Assembly (NCBI RefSeq): GCF_002160755.1
Contig: NZ_NFLE01000041.1
Span: forward strand, 1-37,088
Length of the DNA stretch: 37,088 nt
Direction: 5' to 3'
Source: Lachnoclostridium sp. An14
GTDB taxonomy: Bacteria > Bacillota > Clostridia > Lachnospirales > Lachnospiraceae
The position numbers and the translations under genes are program-made. The notes beneath the pieces were generated by a model. It saw nothing but the letters and a program-made list of their open reading frames with translations. It was not told the DNA's origin and did not search any database. This document shows positions 33,959-37,088 of the stretch, piece after piece. Each line of letters begins with the position of its first letter. Within the stretch, counting starts at the first letter, position 1.

Positions 33959-36225
33959 AATATATTTTATTTGAAAAAAGCGCTGTAGAAATCATAATAA
34001 ATGCAACTGCTTTACAGAGCTTGGAATTTCCTTTAAGTAAGGCCTTTATAGAATGTTTGAGGACAGGAGACGATCGTTTTGAACTAAAGGGAATAGCCTA
34101 CAATATAGATAAAGATGGTATTATTTTTTGCGGGAAAAATGCAAGTAAAACTATTTTGCTATTTGATTTAGAAAAGTGCAAGTTGTTAGATAAAACTACA
34201 GATACAGAATTGTTAGTTGTTTTACAAAAAACGTTTAGATTTGCAGTGCGTTTTTGGAATAGACAAGCATTTACTAATTGTGAAAAAATTTTTAAAGATA
34301 AAACAGTTATTTTTCCATTTCCGTTTTCCGTTGGCTCTTCGTATAGAATTGTTTTGGAAAGAAATCCTAATGAAAGAAGGTTAGAGACGAGAGGTATACA
34401 TAATAGCCTTTTGGCATATAAATATGGAAAGGAAGGAGCAGCATCTGGGATAGAAGAAAAACCTGATTTGATGATTTTTCGTAAAGGGGGAGAAAAGTAT
34501 ATTTCTTGTCTGCCAAACTTAAAATTAAGAGCAAACATAAGTTTGAAGGACGAAGAAAAATCAGGAGAACAAGGGGAAGTTGTTCATATTGTGCAGTCAG
34601 AGAATATAGTATCCCATGCAGAGTTTAAATTTATGAATTTTGAAAAACAAATTCAGAATTTGACAGATTCTCAAAAAAGTATAGTCAATTGTAATGATAT
34701 AAACTCTCCTATACGTGTAGAAGGACCTGCTGGCACAGGAAAGACTGCAGCACTTGTTTTGCGGACAATAAAAATGCTTAGTGACGCAGAAAAAGAAGGA
34801 AGATCTCTTCTTATTTATTTTTTTACTCACAGCAAATCAACCGAAAATGCAGTTAAACAATTATTCTTTGGGTTAGCAAAAGAAAAATGGTTCCAAACAA
34901 CTAGTGATCAAAGACTAAATATTATGACATTGCAAGATTATTGTATGGAATATATTAATATACAAGATACACAAGTAATTGATTTGGATGCATCGGAAGC
35001 AAAACAATATCAATTATTGTTAATTCAAGATGCTTTTGAAAAAAATAATGGAAAGGTATTTAATACGTATAAATTCGTAATGTCAAAAACTGCTATTTCA
35101 TTTTTTGAAAAAGAAGAAGAGAACAAAATAATATTAATGCTTCAGTTTGAATTTAGTGTTAGAATAAAGGGGATGGCAGAAGGGGATTTAGAGAGATATA
35201 AAAAACTGCAGCCTTTGACTAATGGTATACCGTTAGAGAACGATACGGATAAAGAATATGTGTTCCGCATATTTACTGATTATCAGGAAGCGTTAGAGAC
35301 TCAATCAGTATACGATACTGATGATATTATTTTAGAAGCATTAGCTCGTTTAAATGCGCCTTTATGGAGAAGAGCACGTGTAAAGGATGGTGCAGATTAT
35401 TTAATTGTAGATGAAATGCATCTTTTTAATCTAAATGAACAGCAAATTTTTCATTTTTTAACTAAAGATGTAGAACAAAAAAAGATACCTATTTGCTTCG
35501 CGTTAGATTATGGTCAGGTTATTGGAGAACGTGGAGATATGAGTAGCAGTTATATAGAACAAAAGTTATCTGTAGGTGAAGTTTTATGTCAAGAATTCGG
35601 GACAGTATTTAGAAGTTCGCAACAGATTGCAGAATTATGTGCTTCAATAACTGCCTCTGGTGCGCTTATGTTTGATGCTTTTATTAATCCATATAAATAT
35701 TGTGAGAGTAGTTTTACAGCAAGAGAAGAAGATCTTTGTGAAGTTCCTAAATTGATTATGTATGAAAACGATGAAGAAATGAAAACATCTTTAGAGGGGC
35801 ACATAAAAAATTTAGTTAATAGATTTAAATGTTCACTAGATGAAATAGCAATGGTCTTTTTTGATGAAGAAATGTTGAACAGCTTTTATACCCAAAATAT
35901 AGGTAAGTATCCAGTGAACTATATCAATGGTAGGCGAGAAAACAGTTATGAAAGGGATACGCCTAAAGTTGTGTGTACATTACCTGAATATATTAACGGA
36001 TTGGAATTTAAATGTGTTGTATTAGTAGGCGTTGATGAAGGACGAGTGCCTCAAAATGGAATTTATGATATTTCATCTAATTTTCTAAAGTACAGTGCAT
36101 TAAATAAATTATATTTATCTTGTTCAAGAGCGCAATTTAGTATTACGATATTAGGAAGCAAATCAAGAGGCGAATCCAGTTGTTTACGTCATTCTCTTGA
36201 AAATGGAACATTAAGTCGAGGATGA
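33955..36225 (+). CDS. UvrD-like SF1 helicase with a novel N-terminal domain
   Basis: The 756-residue protein has SF1 helicase motifs from about residue 240: a Q-motif-like LTDSQKSIV, Walker A GPAGTGKT (257-264), motif II VDEMH (Asp486, Glu487), motif IV FRSSQQIAE (Arg553), motif V in INGLEFKCVVLVG and motif VI CSRAQFS (Arg725). Motif II reads DEMH where typical UvrD has DExQ. The first 240 residues match no domain I know. There is no recognisable nuclease signature. The gene overlaps the unknown gene before it (ATGA), lies in an AT-rich stretch between two copies of another gene, and sits in a mobile region. It is therefore a candidate phage-defence or DNA-processing module. Function is not known. 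Confidence 0.85.
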   Translation: MKYILFEKSAVEIIINATALQSLEFPLSKAFIECLRTGDDRFELKGIAYNIDKDGIIFCGKNASKTILLFDLEKCKLLDKTTDTELLVVLQKTFRFAVRFWNRQAFTNCEKIFKDKTVIFPFPFSVGSSYRIVLERNPNERRLETRGIHNSLLAYKYGKEGAASGIEEKPDLMIFRKGGEKYISCLPNLKLRANISLKDEEKSGEQGEVVHIVQSENIVSHAEFKFMNFEKQIQNLTDSQKSIVNCNDINSPIRVEGPAGTGKTAALVLRTIKMLSDAEKEGRSLLIYFFTHSKSTENAVKQLFFGLAKEKWFQTTSDQRLNIMTLQDYCMEYINIQDTQVIDLDASEAKQYQLLLIQDAFEKNNGKVFNTYKFVMSKTAISFFEKEEENKIILMLQFEFSVRIKGMAEGDLERYKKLQPLTNGIPLENDTDKEYVFRIFTDYQEALETQSVYDTDDIILEALARLNAPLWRRARVKDGADYLIVDEMHLFNLNEQQIFHFLTKDVEQKKIPICFALDYGQVIGERGDMSSSYIEQKLSVGEVLCQEFGTVFRSSQQIAELCASITASGALMFDAFINPYKYCESSFTAREEDLCEVPKLIMYENDEEMKTSLEGHIKNLVNRFKCSLDEIAMVFFDEEMLNSFYTQNIGKYPVNYINGRRENSYERDTPKVVCTLPEYINGLEFKCVVLVGVDEGRVPQNGIYDISSNFLKYSALNKLYLSCSRAQFSITILGSKSRGESSCLRHSLENGTLSRG

Positions 36226-36443
36226 AATTCTATTTTTGAAAAGTATTATAGCTGAAACTGATACTATTTTGATACTAAAAAAATTGCAAACGCTGTGTAG
36301 TTGGAAAAAAGCATAGAAAATGAGCAATGATATAAAAAGGGGCTGTCGGGAAATAGATAGCTCCAGACAGGGGCAGGAGTAGCTCATATGAGCCGCACCT
36401 GCCCCTGAAATTTATCCACTAAAAAGAAAGGAGGAATCGCCCA
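36226..36443. repeat. Third TGATACT site and a long hairpin
   Basis: TGATACT-ATTT-TGATACT (36259-36276) is identical to 23254-23271 and probably marks the right end of the accreted region. A hairpin with perfect 10-bp arms CAGGGGCAGG/CCTGCCCCTG (36368-36377/36398-36407) encloses the 12-bp palindrome GCTCATATGAGC (36382-36393). It lies 40 bases before the next gene and has no T-run, so it may be a leader structure. Confidence 0.6.
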
Positions 36444-36848
36444 TTGAAACCAGTAACCTTTGAAGAATACCTGAAAGAACCCCAAAGCCGCGATTTTGAC
36501 ACCGCACGGCATCTGCACAAAGAAATCATAGAGGAGTTAGGCACAGACCCAGACGCTTTAGAATTGTACGAAGAACTGCTGGCGGCATCCGTAAAATACG
36601 CCGGATTCCGCGCCAGATGGCTGCTTTTAAGCCGGGAAGAAAAGGCGGAGCAGGACGCCAGCCGCACTGCCAGCCATGACGCTCTGATCGTAAAATGCAA
36701 CCAGTTGGCGCGGTATCTGATAATGCAGGGCAAAGAGGCCGGTTGGCGGGAGGCCTTAGGTTACGAAGAAAACGACCGCTATAATAGGAAACGGCTGGGA
36801 GACTTCGGCTGTTTCCTGGCTTTTGTGAACGGAATTAACGGGAGATGA
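36444..36848 (+). CDS. 134-residue protein of unknown function, copy 2
   Basis: The protein is a close paralogue of the gene at 31962, with the same length, the same TTG start and the same ribosome binding site context (AAGGAGGAATCGCCCA). Differences are mostly in the N-terminal quarter and a few positions further on (for example SRE for SWE, REAL for RDVL). Similarity begins at the ribosome binding site and fades a few bases after the stop codon. The two copies lie on either side of the AT-rich helicase region. Function is unknown. Confidence 0.72.
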   Translation: MKPVTFEEYLKEPQSRDFDTARHLHKEIIEELGTDPDALELYEELLAASVKYAGFRARWLLLSREEKAEQDASRTASHDALIVKCNQLARYLIMQGKEAGWREALGYEENDRYNRKRLGDFGCFLAFVNGINGR

Positions 36849-36922
36849 AAAAAGACGGAAAATAGACGGATCGTCCACGACAAACGCACGAATGAACAAA
36901 TTATGAACATCCGTCTTTTTTC
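36847..36922. repeat. 13-bp inverted repeat behind copy 2
   Basis: GAAAAAAGACGGA (36847-36859) and TCCGTCTTTTTTC (36910-36922) are exact reverse complements with 50 bases between them. A shorter stem GACGGAT/ATCCGTC (36865-36871/36909-36915) leads into the same T-run, so this can be the terminator of the 134-codon gene. It does not resemble a known insertion-sequence end. Confidence 0.5.
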
Positions 36923-36954
36923 TGGTATACTAAAAGAAAAAAGGATGGGATGTT

Positions 36955-37088
36955 ATGAAAGAAGTGTTGGATTTTGTAAGTACGGTGACGGATCTTAGAC
37001 AGGAGAAAAAGGTTCTGCATAAAATGAAGGATATTATCCTGCTCGTTTTTTTCGCTATGCTTGCAAATGCGGATGACTGGGTGGAAAT
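36955..37088 (+). CDS. ISAs1-family transposase, N-terminal fragment (window edge)
   Basis: Only the first 44 codons are in the window. They read as the N-terminal domain of ISAs1/H-repeat transposases: D-X-R near residue 14 (TDLRQE), a His-Lys followed by DIILLVFFAMLANADDW. These proteins are DDE transposases, or domesticated relatives. No clear terminal inverted repeat of the family was found upstream. The ORF is open to the end of the window, so intactness is unknown. Confidence 0.7.
   Translation, partial: MKEVLDFVSTVTDLRQEKKVLHKMKDIILLVFFAMLANADDWVE

Noticed and set aside
36340-36420. Insertion-sequence end suggested by GGGGCTGTCGGG.
   Set aside because: No matching opposite end or target duplication is present, and no transposase reading frame goes with it.
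1-37088. CRISPR arrays, tRNA or rRNA genes.
   Set aside because: No regularly spaced identical repeats, and no cloverleaf or ribosomal RNA sequence was noticed.

Overview
The window looks like a piece of a chromosome from a gut-type, fairly GC-rich Clostridia (probably Lachnospiraceae). The call rests on Firmicutes AddAB instead of RecBCD, strong GGAGG ribosome binding sites, Gram-positive type LexA boxes and a Firmicutes style of mobile DNA. Species cannot be fixed from the sequence alone.

Chromosomal part (1-15476): addB-addA (double-strand break repair, SOS-type promoter), a TIM-barrel sugar isomerase/epimerase-like gene with a D-2-hydroxyacid dehydrogenase, uvrA-iadA (nucleotide excision repair plus isoaspartyl dipeptidase, again behind a LexA box) and guaA (GMP synthase). 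All run on the + strand and are intact.

Accessory part (about 15.4-36.3 kb): a stack of integrated mobile units just downstream of guaA. Unit A (about 15420-23264) has a divergent XRE repressor, an excisionase, a tyrosine integrase, a MobC-like protein, a RecA-fold RepA-like ATPase, an oriT-like region and a MobV relaxase. Its cargo is an arsenic operon (arsR, ArsP-type permease, Cys-rich thioredoxin-like protein, arsC), and it ends in an array of five perfect or near-perfect hairpins. Unit B (about 23446-31593) repeats the same backbone in the same order with diverged, lower-GC sequence, and carries a GNAT acetyltransferase, a DUF6809-like protein, an XRE regulator and an unknown 401-residue protein. 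A third, very AT-rich stretch (about 31.6-36.3 kb) has no integrase of its own. It holds a frameshifted acetyltransferase and a two-gene operon of an unknown protein and a UvrD-like helicase with a novel N-terminal half, a reasonable candidate for an uncharacterised defence or DNA-processing system. Two about 90 % identical 134-codon genes flank this stretch. An 11-bp core, TGATACTATTT, recurs at 15420, 23254 and 36259, and a differently worded but identically built site (TTGGCTCT twice, 11 bp apart) recurs at 23446 and 31575. This suggests stepwise accretion of related integrative mobilizable elements.

The window closes with the first 44 codons of an ISAs1-family transposase.
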